Shown here: piece by piece, positions 7,814 through 15,333 of the stretch
Layout of the letters: each line of letters begins with the position of its first letter
Numbering within the stretch: the stretch's first letter is position 1
Assembly (NCBI RefSeq): GCF_021173675.1
Contig: NZ_JAIHON010000008.1
Location: 384,975-448,974 of the forward strand
Origin: Streptomyces lincolnensis
GTDB taxonomy: Bacteria; Actinomycetota; Actinomycetes; Streptomycetales; Streptomycetaceae
DNA: 64,000 bases
Reading direction: 5' to 3'
The notes under the pieces: generated by a model
The model's input: only the letters and a program-made list of their open reading frames with translations
The model's database searches: none
What the model was told of the DNA's origin: nothing
Position numbers and translations under genes: made by a program

Positions 7814-8272
7814 TCAGCGTGCGCGCTCGGCCACCGCGTCGGCGCGCTCGGCCAGACGCCACAGCTCCTCGCGCAACCGCGCGACCTCCGGGCCGCCGAG
7901 TTCCGTCGCCGAGAGCAGCGTCTCGGGCACGAGCGCCGCGCGCTCCCTGAGCTTCTCCGCGCGCTCGGTCCCCGCGACCAGCACCGAGCGCTCGTCGTCC
8001 ACCGCGCGCTCCCGGCGGACCAGCCCCGCGCCCTCCAGCCGCTTGAGCAACGGCGACATCGTGCCGTAGTCCAGCCGCAGCGCGCCCGCCAGCTCCTTCA
8101 CGGTCGTCTCGCCGCGCTCCCACAGCACCAGCAGCACGAGGTACTGGGGGTAGGTGAGCCCGAGTTCGTCGAGGAGCGGGCGGTACGCGGCCGTCACCGC
8201 GCGCTGAGCGGCGTACAGGGCGAAGCACAGCTGCTCGTCCAGCAGCGGTGTCCCCTCGGTTTCCTCGGTCAC
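7814..8272 (-). CDS. ohrR: Organic-hydroperoxide-sensing MarR-family repressor OhrR
   Basis: A 152-residue protein matching one-Cys OhrR proteins closely: LDEQLCFALYAAQRAVTAAY holds the peroxide-sensing Cys16, LTYPQYLVLLVLWE follows, the recognition helix is in LRLDYGTMSPLLKRLE and the wing in RERAVDDERSVLV. Oxidation of the Cys is known to release OhrR from the ohr promoter. Start: GTG 8272, inside the GTGA that also ends the cobalt/nickel ATPase gene, so the two are translationally coupled. An upstream in-frame ATG at 8416 would lie entirely within that gene. Its target is the adjacent ohr and probably itself. Confidence 0.92.
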   Translation of the reverse strand: MTEETEGTPLLDEQLCFALYAAQRAVTAAYRPLLDELGLTYPQYLVLLVLWERGETTVKELAGALRLDYGTMSPLLKRLEGAGLVRRERAVDDERSVLVAGTERAEKLRERAALVPETLLSATELGGPEVARLREELWRLAERADAVAERAR

Positions 8273-9027
8273 GCGCCCATTGTCACGGACCGCGGATCGA
8301 AGCCGAAGGGCAGCTCCAGCCGGTGGGCCCGCATCAGGGCGTCGTCGGAGAGCAGTTCGCCCGTCGGGCCGTCGGCCGCGATCGTGCCCTCGCTGAGGAT
8401 CAGCGCGCGGGGGCACAGCTCCAGGGCGTAGGGCAGGTCGTGGGTGACCATCAGCACGGTCACGTCCAGCGAGCGCAGGATGTCGGCGAGTTCGCGCCGG
8501 GAGGCGGGGTCGAGGTTGGAGGACGGCTCGTCCAGGACGAGGATCTCCGGCTCCATGGCCAGTACGGTCGCCACCGCCACCCGGCGCCGCTGCCCGAAGG
8601 AGAGGTGGTGCGGGGGCCGGTCCTTGAACTCCGCCATGCCGACCTGCTTCAGCGCCCGGTCGACCCGCTCCTCCAGCTCGGGCCCCTTCATTCCGGCCGC
8701 CGCGGGTCCGAAGGCCACGTCCTCGCGGACCGTCGGCATGAACAGCTGGTCGTCCGGGTCCTGGAAGACGATGCCGACCTTGCGCCGGATCTCGGCCATG
8801 TGCCGCTTGCCGACGGGCAGTCCGGCGACCGTCACCGTGCCCGTGCCGCCGCTCAGGATGCCGTTCAGGTGGAGCACGAGGGTCGTCTTGCCGGCGCCGT
8901 TCGGCCCGAGCAGCGCGACCCGCTCGCCGCGCGCGATGGAGAAGTCCACGCCGAACAGGGCCTGATGCCCGTCGGGGTAGGCGAAGGCGAGGCCCGAGAC
9001 CTCCAGGGAAGCTGTCACAGGGTCCAT
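8269..9027 (-). CDS. cbiO: Energy-coupling-factor ABC transporter ATPase (nickel/cobalt type)
   Basis: A 252-residue ABC ATPase. Walker A is LGPNGAGKTT, Q-loop GIVFQDPDDQLF (the D-P-D-D-Q pattern characteristic of ECF ATPases), signature LSFGQRRRVAVA, Walker B ILVLDEPSSNLD, with a switch His in MVTHDLPYA. It powers metal uptake with the CbiM and CbiQ membrane proteins encoded just upstream. Start: ATG 9027 overlaps the cbiQ stop by 13 nt; a GTG at 9018 forms a GTGA overlap and is an equal alternative. Its 3' end overlaps ohrR. Confidence 0.93.
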   Translation of the reverse strand: MDPVTASLEVSGLAFAYPDGHQALFGVDFSIARGERVALLGPNGAGKTTLVLHLNGILSGGTGTVTVAGLPVGKRHMAEIRRKVGIVFQDPDDQLFMPTVREDVAFGPAAAGMKGPELEERVDRALKQVGMAEFKDRPPHHLSFGQRRRVAVATVLAMEPEILVLDEPSSNLDPASRRELADILRSLDVTVLMVTHDLPYALELCPRALILSEGTIAADGPTGELLSDDALMRAHRLELPFGFDPRSVTMGA

Positions 9028-9776
9028 CCCAGCACGCAGACGACGAGGGCGGCGAACGGGAGGGCGAAGGCGTACGACCACTGCGCCCGGGACGCGGTCA
9101 CCTCGTCGATCACCGGCATCGACCCGGCGTAGCCGCGGCTGATCATGGCCAGGTGCACCCGCTCCCCGCGCTCGTAGGAGCGGATGAACAGCGCCCCGGC
9201 CGACTTGGCCAGCACGCCCCAGTGCCGCATGCCCCGCGCCTCGAAGCCCCGGGACTCCCGCGCGATCCGCATCCGCCGCATCTCGTCGGCGATGACATCG
9301 CCGTAGCGGATCATGAAGGACGCGATCTGGACGAGCAGCGGCGGGAGTTTGAGCCGTTGCAGGCCGAGGAGGAGTTCGCGCAGTTCGGTGGTGGAGGCCA
9401 GCAGGACGGAGGCGGCGACGCCGAGGGTGCCCTTGGCGAGCACGTTCCAGGCGCCCCACAGGCCGTTCACGCTCAGGGACAGCCCCAGTACCTCGACCCG
9501 CTCGCCCTCCGCCACGAACGGCATGAGCACGGCGAACGCGACGAACGGCACCTCGATCAGCAGCCGCCGCAGCAGGAAACCCGCGGGCACCCGGGCGGCG
9601 TAGGCGACACCGGCCAGCAGGACGGCGTACAGGCCGAACGCCCACATCGCCTCGCGCGGGGTCGACACCACGACCACCACGAACGCGAAGACCGCCGCGA
9701 GCTTGGTGTGCGGCGGCAGCGCGTGCACCGGCGAGTGCCCGTGCCGGTAGAGCCTGTGCGCGTGTCCCGCCCCCAC
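9015..9776 (-). CDS. cbiQ: ECF transporter transmembrane component CbiQ
   Basis: A 253-residue integral membrane T-component with about five hydrophobic segments. The family's coupling motif Ala-Arg-Gly appears as SRGFEARGMRHWG, and the preceding short helix as RMRIARE; both contact the ATPase. The N-terminus, HRLYRHGHSPVHALPPHTKLAAVF, has the usual TK-L start of the first helix. It begins at GTG 9776, 1 bp after the cbiM stop. It forms the ECF module with CbiO and docks CbiM. Confidence 0.92.
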   Translation of the reverse strand: MGAGHAHRLYRHGHSPVHALPPHTKLAAVFAFVVVVVSTPREAMWAFGLYAVLLAGVAYAARVPAGFLLRRLLIEVPFVAFAVLMPFVAEGERVEVLGLSLSVNGLWGAWNVLAKGTLGVAASVLLASTTELRELLLGLQRLKLPPLLVQIASFMIRYGDVIADEMRRMRIARESRGFEARGMRHWGVLAKSAGALFIRSYERGERVHLAMISRGYAGSMPVIDEVTASRAQWSYAFALPFAALVVCVLGWTL

Positions 9777-9777
9777 G

Positions 9778-10827
9778 TCAGACGCCGCTCGTGCTCACCG
9801 GCGAGACGTCCTCGGCGCCACGGCGCCGGCGCACCGACCAGAACACCGCGCTGCCCGCGACGACCGTGACGCCCACGCCGATCACGCCCGCGAGACCGCC
9901 GGACAGCCGGGCGTCCTCCAGGCCCTCGACGCCGTAGTCGGCGAGCGGGGAGTCGGCGCTCGCGTGCTCCTCGGCCTTGGCGTCGATGCCCTTGTCGGCG
10001 GCGACCTTCTCCAGGCCGTCGGGGTTGGCGGAGGCGTAGAAGCTGACGAAGCCGGCCAGCACGAGGGAGGCGGCCAGGCCCGTGATCCACAGCTTGCGGT
10101 GGGAGCGCGCGGCCACCGGCACCGGTTCCGCCTCGGGCACGTCCACCAGCTCGCCGTTCACCCGCAGCTTCAGCTTCTGCCGCAGGTCACGGGCGCCGTA
10201 CACGAGGTCGGGGCGGACGGCGACGACGGCGCCCACGGTCAGCGCGGTGATCACCGCCTCGCCGATGCCGATCAGGATGTGCACACCGACCATGGCGGTG
10301 GCGACCTTGCCGATGGAGACGTCGGTGGTGCCGCCGATCCAGTACAGGAACGTGAACGCGAGGGCGGCGGCCGGCACGGACAGCAGCGCGGCGACGAAGG
10401 AGGCGACGGTGATCGCGCGCCTGCCCCGCGGCAGGATCTTCACCAGCGCGCGGAAGAGCGCGTAGGCGACGACCGCCGTGACGACACCCATCACCGTGAT
10501 GTTCACGCCGAGCGCGGTCAGGCCGCCGTCCGCGAAGAGGATGCCCTGCATGAGCAGGACCACCGCGATGCACAGCACGCCCGTGTAGGGCCCGACGAGG
10601 ATCGCCGCGAGCGCTCCGCCCAGCAGATGGCCGCTGGTCCCGGCCGCGACGGGGAAGTTCAGCATCTGCACGGCGAAGATGAACGCCGCCACCAGTCCGG
10701 CCAGCGGCGCGGTGCGCTCGTCCAGCTCACGGCGGGCGCCGCGCAGGCTCACGGCTACGGCGGCCGCGGCGACCACTCCGGTCGCGGCGGACACGGGGGC
10801 GTCGATGAATCCGTCAGGCACATGCAC
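9778..10827 (-). CDS. cbiM: CbiMN fusion, substrate-binding subunit of a nickel/cobalt ECF transporter
   Basis: A 349-residue membrane protein. The N-terminus, MHVPDGFIDAPVS, is diagnostic: the Met1-His2 end inserts into the pore and binds Ni2+/Co2+. This is why I placed the start at GTG 10827 and not at the upstream candidates that add 57 residues. About seven helices follow. The C-terminal third has two helices separated by an extracytoplasmic loop with NPDGLEKVAADKG, the PDGLE/CbiN accessory domain fused in one chain. A Nur-like box lies 21 bp upstream, which favours nickel. Confidence 0.92.
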   Translation of the reverse strand: MHVPDGFIDAPVSAATGVVAAAAVAVSLRGARRELDERTAPLAGLVAAFIFAVQMLNFPVAAGTSGHLLGGALAAILVGPYTGVLCIAVVLLMQGILFADGGLTALGVNITVMGVVTAVVAYALFRALVKILPRGRRAITVASFVAALLSVPAAALAFTFLYWIGGTTDVSIGKVATAMVGVHILIGIGEAVITALTVGAVVAVRPDLVYGARDLRQKLKLRVNGELVDVPEAEPVPVAARSHRKLWITGLAASLVLAGFVSFYASANPDGLEKVAADKGIDAKAEEHASADSPLADYGVEGLEDARLSGGLAGVIGVGVTVVAGSAVFWSVRRRRGAEDVSPVSTSGV

Positions 10828-10847
10828 GACACCGATGATGTGGCTTG

Positions 10848-10864
10848 TTGCGAACCCCTTGCAA
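10848..10864 (-). promoter_or_regulatory. Nur-like (nickel uptake regulator) box upstream of cbiM
   Basis: Read on the minus strand the site is TTGCAA-GGGGT-TCGCAA, one mismatch from the Streptomyces Nur consensus as I recall it (tTGCaa-N5-ttGCAA). It lies 21 bp upstream of the cbiM start. Nickel-dependent repression of this operon is therefore the simplest reading, but it is inferred. Confidence 0.55.
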
Positions 10865-11027
10865 GAGGCCCAAGCAACGAACAGCGAACGATTCCCGACA
10901 AACGTAAAAACGGCGTGAGGAACAGCATGTCCGCTCACGGAGGCGCGATCCGGGAAATGTGCGAGGCTGGAAGGCGAGTGGATGCATAGCTTCCACACAG
11001 GTTACGCAGCGTGAGAGGCCCGTCACG

Positions 11028-11399
11028 ATGTCTGTAGTCGAACAGTACGCGCGAGCCCACATCGTTTCGGACGCGGACATCGCGGAGGACGAGGCGGTGC
11101 CGGTGATGCTGCGCTACGACCCCGAGACCGACCCCCGCTCGGTACGGGTCGGTCTCCCCGGCACCGACGAGTGGACCTTCTCCCGCGCCCTCCTCGAACA
11201 GGGCCTGCGGGCCCCGGCCGGCAGCGGAGAGGTCCGCGTCTGGCCGTGCGGGCGGGTGCAGGCCGTGGTCGAGTTCCACTCCGCGCAGGGCGTCTCGGTC
11301 GTCCAGTTCGACACGAAGGCCCTGCTCAGGTTTCTGCGCCGGACCTATACGGCGACCCCGGTGGGACGCGGCGGATCAGCCGCCCAGCTTCAGCAGTGA
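11028..11399 (+). CDS. ssgE: SsgA-like protein, probably SsgE
   Basis: A 123-residue SsgA-like protein (SALP), the family found only in sporulating actinomycetes. Family features: VPVMLRYDPETDPRSVRVG, then W-x-F-x-R-x-LL-x-x-G (WTFSRALLEQGL), G-S-G-E-V-R-V-W-P, and the C-terminal FLRRTY. SALPs guide septation and cell-wall remodelling in aerial hyphae; SsgE is linked to spore release. The symbol rests on the adjacent tandem PBP genes, the arrangement I recall around ssgE in S. coelicolor, and not on a search. Start: ATG 11028. The 3' end overlaps the converging PBP gene by 24 bp. Confidence 0.82.
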   Translation: MSVVEQYARAHIVSDADIAEDEAVPVMLRYDPETDPRSVRVGLPGTDEWTFSRALLEQGLRAPAGSGEVRVWPCGRVQAVVEFHSAQGVSVVQFDTKALLRFLRRTYTATPVGRGGSAAQLQQ

Positions 11400-13058
11400 C
11401 GCCACGATCGGCCCCGCGGTGTCGCCGCCGTGGCCGCCCGCCTGGACGACACCCGCGGCCGCGAGATCACCGCGGTAGGCGGTGAACCAGCCGTTCGGCT
11501 TCTTCTGGCCGTCGACCTCCGCCGAACCCGTCTTCGCGCCGACATCGCCGGTGACCCCGGACATCGCCTCGGCCGCCGTGCCGTAGCCCGCGGTGTACGC
11601 CATCAGCTCCCGCAGCTGCCCCAGCGTGCCCGCGGACAGCGTGCGGGAGGCGGTGGCGAGCTTGCGGTCGTCGACCGTGGGGGAGACCAGGTAGGGCTGC
11701 TTGAAGGTGCCCGACTGGATGGTCGCGGAGACCGACGCCATGTTCAGCGGGTTCATCCGGACCCCGCCCTGGCCGATCAGCGACGCCGCCATCTGCGCCT
11801 GCGACTGCACCGGCACCGAGCCGTCGAAGGTGGAGACGCCGACGGACCAGTTGTTCATGGACAGGCCGAAGACCTGCTGGGCCTGCTTGGTCAGGCTGTC
11901 GTTGTCCAGCTTGGGCGCCTGGCTGATGAAGGCGGTGTTGCATGAGCGGGCGAAGCTGGCCTTGAAGGTGCCGTTCTTGATCTCGAACTTGTCGTCGTTC
12001 TGGAACTTCCAGCCGCCGTAGGTGAAGTACTTCGGGCACGGATGCGTCTTGTCCGCCGACGCCAGGCCCTTCTCGATCAGCAGCGTGGAGGTGATGACCT
12101 TCATCGTGGAGCCGGGGGCGAGGGAGCCCTGGAGGGCGACGTTGAACCCGTGGGAGGCGTTTGCGAAGGCCAGGATCTCCCCGGTCGACGGACGCAGGAC
12201 GACCACCGACGACTTGGCCTTCTTGGCGACCTGGGCCTCGGCGGCCGCCTGGAGCGTCGGGTTCAGGGTCGTCTTCACCGTGCCCGGCGTGCCCTTGCTG
12301 AGCGTCAGCAGCGTCTTGTCGGACAGCTCGTCCGCCTCGGCCGCCTTGCCGCGGATCACCCGGAGCTCGATGCCCGCCCTGCCGCCGGCCGTCTTGCCGT
12401 ACTTCTCGCGCAGGCTGTCCAGGGCCGAGCCCAGCGACGGGTACTTGGCCTCGGTGACCTCGCCGCCGTCCCGGTCGACCGCCTTGATCGGCGGGGTCCC
12501 GGACTCGCCGGTGACCAGGGTGTCACCGTCCTTCAGGTCGGGGTGCACGACCGATGAGTGCCAGTCGACGCGCGGCTTGCCGGTGTCGGTGTCCCGGACG
12601 ACGGTCAGCGCGCCGGCGTACGTCAGCGGCTTGGTCGTGTCCTTGTACGCCACCGTGCCCTTCACGGTGAAGGGGACTTTGGCGCCGGTGGGAGTGCCCG
12701 GGGTGAGCGTGACGTCCTTGATGTGGGCGTCCTTGGTGTAGCCGGTCAGCAGTTTCGTCGCGGCCTCGGCGTCGCTCGTCGCGGCCGCCGCCGCGCTCAC
12801 CTTGCCCTGCTGCCAGGACGTCAGGAAGGTCCGTGCGGTGGTGGTGACCTCGGTCGCCGACAGCGGGCCGGTCTTGACGGCCTTCGCCTTCTGGTCGGCG
12901 CTCGCGGACGTCGACTGCGTCCGGTCCTCGGCAGCCTGGCCGCCGTACAGCGCGTAGACGCCGAAACCGGCGCCGGCGGCGACCACCGCGATGGCCCCGC
13001 CGATCACGGCCGGCTTCGTCTTCCGTCGCTCGGCGGCGACGCGCCTTCTGTTGCCCAC
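11376..13058 (-). CDS. Class B penicillin-binding protein (first of a tandem pair)
   Basis: About 560 residues. A short basic cytoplasmic end and one membrane anchor (PAVIGGAIAVVAAGAGFGVYALYGG) precede an NTF2-like MecA_N-type domain, a PBP dimerisation region and a transpeptidase domain. The active-site motifs are all present: APGSTMKV (SxxK), SFARSCNTAFI (SxN) and GAKTGSAEVDG (KTG). It should cross-link peptidoglycan outside the membrane, without glycosyltransferase activity. GGAGG lies 10 nt before GTG 13058, preferred over ATG 13079, which has no ribosome-binding site. The downstream paralogue at 13155-14786 points to gene duplication. Confidence 0.9.
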   Translation of the reverse strand: MGNRRRVAAERRKTKPAVIGGAIAVVAAGAGFGVYALYGGQAAEDRTQSTSASADQKAKAVKTGPLSATEVTTTARTFLTSWQQGKVSAAAAATSDAEAATKLLTGYTKDAHIKDVTLTPGTPTGAKVPFTVKGTVAYKDTTKPLTYAGALTVVRDTDTGKPRVDWHSSVVHPDLKDGDTLVTGESGTPPIKAVDRDGGEVTEAKYPSLGSALDSLREKYGKTAGGRAGIELRVIRGKAAEADELSDKTLLTLSKGTPGTVKTTLNPTLQAAAEAQVAKKAKSSVVVLRPSTGEILAFANASHGFNVALQGSLAPGSTMKVITSTLLIEKGLASADKTHPCPKYFTYGGWKFQNDDKFEIKNGTFKASFARSCNTAFISQAPKLDNDSLTKQAQQVFGLSMNNWSVGVSTFDGSVPVQSQAQMAASLIGQGGVRMNPLNMASVSATIQSGTFKQPYLVSPTVDDRKLATASRTLSAGTLGQLRELMAYTAGYGTAAEAMSGVTGDVGAKTGSAEVDGQKKPNGWFTAYRGDLAAAGVVQAGGHGGDTAGPIVASLLKLGG

Positions 13059-13154
13059 AGCTTTCGTTCCTCCGCGCATTCCCCAGGGTCCCCGTTGCCC
13101 TCTTCAGTCCCAACGACGACAACCACCCTAGAGTCCCGTCGCGCGGGGGTGAGT

Positions 13155-14786
13155 TCAGCCTCCGGTTCGTAGCACAGCTGCGACAATCGGACCGGCCGCG
13201 TCGCCGCCGTGGCCGCCCTCCTCGGTCATGGCCGCCGCGGCGATGTCGTTGCGGAATCCCGTGAACCAGCTGTTGGACACGGCCTGTCCGTCGACCTCGG
13301 CGGAACCGGTCTTGGCGCCGATGTCCCCGCCGAGCCCCCGCATCGCCCGGACGGCGGTGCCCTGGGTGGCGGTCAGCCGCATCATCTGCCTGAGCTGGTC
13401 GGCGGTGTTCGCCGGCAGCCCCTTGGCGGTCGCCAGCTGCCGGTCGTCGAGCTCGGGGGAGACCAGGTAGGGCTGGCGGAAGGTGCCGGTGATCGCGGTG
13501 GCCGTGACCGAGGCCATGTTCAGCGGGTTCATCTGGACCTGGCCCTGGCCGATGGCGCCCGCCGCGCGGTCCGGGCCGCTGACCGCGGGGACCTTGCCGT
13601 CGACGGAGACGATGCCGGTCTTCCAGTCCTTGCCGATCCCGAAGCGGGTCTCGGCCTCCGTGGTCAGCGACTCGTCGGTGAGGGGCTCCTCGTCGATCAG
13701 CTTGATGAAGGCCGTGTTGCAGGACCGCAGGAAGCTGTTGGCGAGGGTCGCGTTCGGGTTGGGCTCCATGCCCTTGAGGTTCTTGAAGGTCTGCCCCTGC
13801 CAGATGGCGTCGTCCGGGCAGGGCGCGGGACCGTTCATCGAGGTCACGCCGTTGTCGATCAGCATGGCCGCGGTGATGATCTTCATGGTGGAGCCGGGGG
13901 CGGCGGTGCCCTCGAAGGCCGCGTTGAAGGCGTCGGTGCGGTGGTTCGCCACCGCGAGCACCTCGCCGGTGCTGGGCTTGACCGCGACCACGGAGGACTG
14001 GGCGTACTTCTTCACCGCCGTCTCGGCCGCCGCCTGCGCGCTCTCGCTGATCGTGGTCTCCAGCTTGCCGGGCTCGCCCTTGGCCAGGGTCAGCAGCGGG
14101 GTGTCGGCGACGGCCTGGTCGGCGTGTCTGATCACCAGCTCGACGCCGGGGGTGCCGCCGGCCTTGTCGCCGTAGCGGTCGCGCAGGGCGTCCAGGACCG
14201 GGCCGAGGGAGGGGTACTTCTCCTTCGTCAGCACGGTGCCGTCGCGGTCCACGGCCTCGATCGGCGGGTTCTTGGACTCCTCGGTGACCAGGGTGTCGTC
14301 GCGCCGCAACTGGGGGTGGACCACGGAGGGCTGCCAGTCGACCAGCGCCCGTCCGGTGGTGACCCCGCGCACCACGGTCAGCCTGCTCTTGTAGGCCAGC
14401 GGCTTCGACGTGCCGTCGTAGTCCACCTTCGCCTTCACCGTGTACGGCACGGTGGCGCCGGACGCCTTGCCGGGCGTGATCGTCACGCCGGTGATGTGCG
14501 CGGTCGTGCCGTACGCGGTCAGCAGCGGCTCGGCCGCCGTGTCGTTGTTGGTGAGCGCGGCGGCGGTCGCCGCCTGACCCTTCTCCCAGGCCGCGAAGAA
14601 CTTGGCGGTCGTCTCCTCGACCTCGTCGGCGCTCGGCGGCCCGCTCTTCACGGGCGCGGGACCGGCCGCGCCGGTGCCCGAGTCGCCGTTCAGCGCGGAC
14701 ACGATGTTGTAGGCGCCGTACCCGGCCCCGCCGACCATCACCGCGAACACACCGCCGATGACGGCGGCCTTGACCCCCCTGGCCAT
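13155..14786 (-). CDS. Class B penicillin-binding protein (second of a tandem pair)
   Basis: A 543-residue paralogue of the PBP at 11376-13058 with the same order: short basic end, anchor helix (AAVIGGVFAVMVGGAGYGAYNIV), NTF2-like domain, dimerisation region and transpeptidase. Motifs are APGSTMKI, FLRSCNTAFI and GAKTGSAEVDG. GGGAGGGG precedes ATG 14786. The two copies are clearly diverged (for example FGLSMNNWSVG versus FGIGKDWKTG), so the duplication is not recent. A 20-bp perfect palindrome lies 34 bp upstream of this gene, the first of the pair to be transcribed. Confidence 0.92.
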   Translation of the reverse strand: MARGVKAAVIGGVFAVMVGGAGYGAYNIVSALNGDSGTGAAGPAPVKSGPPSADEVEETTAKFFAAWEKGQAATAAALTNNDTAAEPLLTAYGTTAHITGVTITPGKASGATVPYTVKAKVDYDGTSKPLAYKSRLTVVRGVTTGRALVDWQPSVVHPQLRRDDTLVTEESKNPPIEAVDRDGTVLTKEKYPSLGPVLDALRDRYGDKAGGTPGVELVIRHADQAVADTPLLTLAKGEPGKLETTISESAQAAAETAVKKYAQSSVVAVKPSTGEVLAVANHRTDAFNAAFEGTAAPGSTMKIITAAMLIDNGVTSMNGPAPCPDDAIWQGQTFKNLKGMEPNPNATLANSFLRSCNTAFIKLIDEEPLTDESLTTEAETRFGIGKDWKTGIVSVDGKVPAVSGPDRAAGAIGQGQVQMNPLNMASVTATAITGTFRQPYLVSPELDDRQLATAKGLPANTADQLRQMMRLTATQGTAVRAMRGLGGDIGAKTGSAEVDGQAVSNSWFTGFRNDIAAAAMTEEGGHGGDAAGPIVAAVLRTGG

Positions 14787-14819
14787 AAGACGTCCCCTCC
14801 CCGTTGAGACCGCTCCCTA

Positions 14820-14839
14820 TTTCTGAACATGTTCAGAAA
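14820..14839. promoter_or_regulatory. 20-bp perfect palindrome upstream of the PBP gene
   Basis: TTTCTGAACATGTTCAGAAA is a perfect inverted repeat without a spacer, 34 bp upstream of ATG 14786. Its A/T-rich content stands out from the surrounding DNA. It suits a dimeric repressor such as a TetR- or GntR-type protein better than an RNA hairpin. The binding protein is unknown. Confidence 0.5.
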
Positions 14840-14949
14840 CGTGGCTGTGCGAGGCAGCCTATGCGCAAGCAGGGGCCTCCGTAACGGGAGTTTCCCTTTT
14901 GTTGAGTGAACCTGCGCGAATTCATGTTCGAGTATGTGCGCGGGCGGCG

Positions 14950-14969
14950 CCTGAGTACGGCTACTCAGG
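14950..14969. promoter_or_regulatory. Inverted repeat upstream of the lipoprotein gene
   Basis: CCTGAGTA at 14950-14957 and TACTCAGG at 14962-14969 are perfectly complementary around CGGC, 58 bp before the lipoprotein start. It could be an operator for a response regulator or a repressor; I cannot assign it. Confidence 0.45.
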
Positions 14970-15027
14970 TCCGCCCCGCCCCTCTCGTCCAGGCTGGTGC
15001 CACAAGCCGAACAAGGGGGAACCGATC

Positions 15028-15333
15028 ATGCGCAAGACCTTCCTGGGCCTCGCCCTGGCCACCGCCACCGCCGCCGTGACACTCACCGGCTGCTCGTCGC
15101 TGTCGTTCCAGGACGCCAGTTGCAGCGACGGCGAATACCCCGTCCTCGCCGTCGGCAGCACCGGCAGCGCCTGCGTGTCCGACGACGAGAACCCGCCCAA
15201 GGGCTACGCCCGCTACCCGGAGGGCAAGGCGCCCGAGCACGTCGGCGACAAGTGGGACGTCTACTGGGAGACCCACACCCTCGACAGCAAGGGCCGGATC
15301 ATCGAGGTCCCCGGGGTCTCCGAGACCTCCTAG
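15028..15333 (+). CDS. Small lipoprotein (SCO0607-like family)
   Basis: A 101-residue protein with a type II signal peptide: MRKTFLGLALATATAAVTLT, with the lipobox LTGC placing the lipidated Cys at residue 22. The mature part is short and charged, with two further cysteines (DASCSDGEYP and GSACVSDDENPP) that could form a disulphide, and ends in a W-x-V-Y-W-E-T-H segment. AAGGGGGA lies just upstream of ATG 15028. It is probably anchored to the outer face of the membrane; its function is unknown. Its TAG stop lies within a CTAG shared with the stop of the converging pmt gene. Confidence 0.82.
   Translation: MRKTFLGLALATATAAVTLTGCSSLSFQDASCSDGEYPVLAVGSTGSACVSDDENPPKGYARYPEGKAPEHVGDKWDVYWETHTLDSKGRIIEVPGVSETS

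Noticed and set aside
10828..11027. Cobalamin riboswitch before cbiM
   Set aside because: No B12-box-like conserved core could be found in the 200-bp gap, and a Nur-like box sits right at the promoter.
14820..14839. LexA (SOS) box
   Set aside because: The half-sites GAAC and GTTC are 2 bp apart instead of 4, and the gene is a PBP, not a repair gene.
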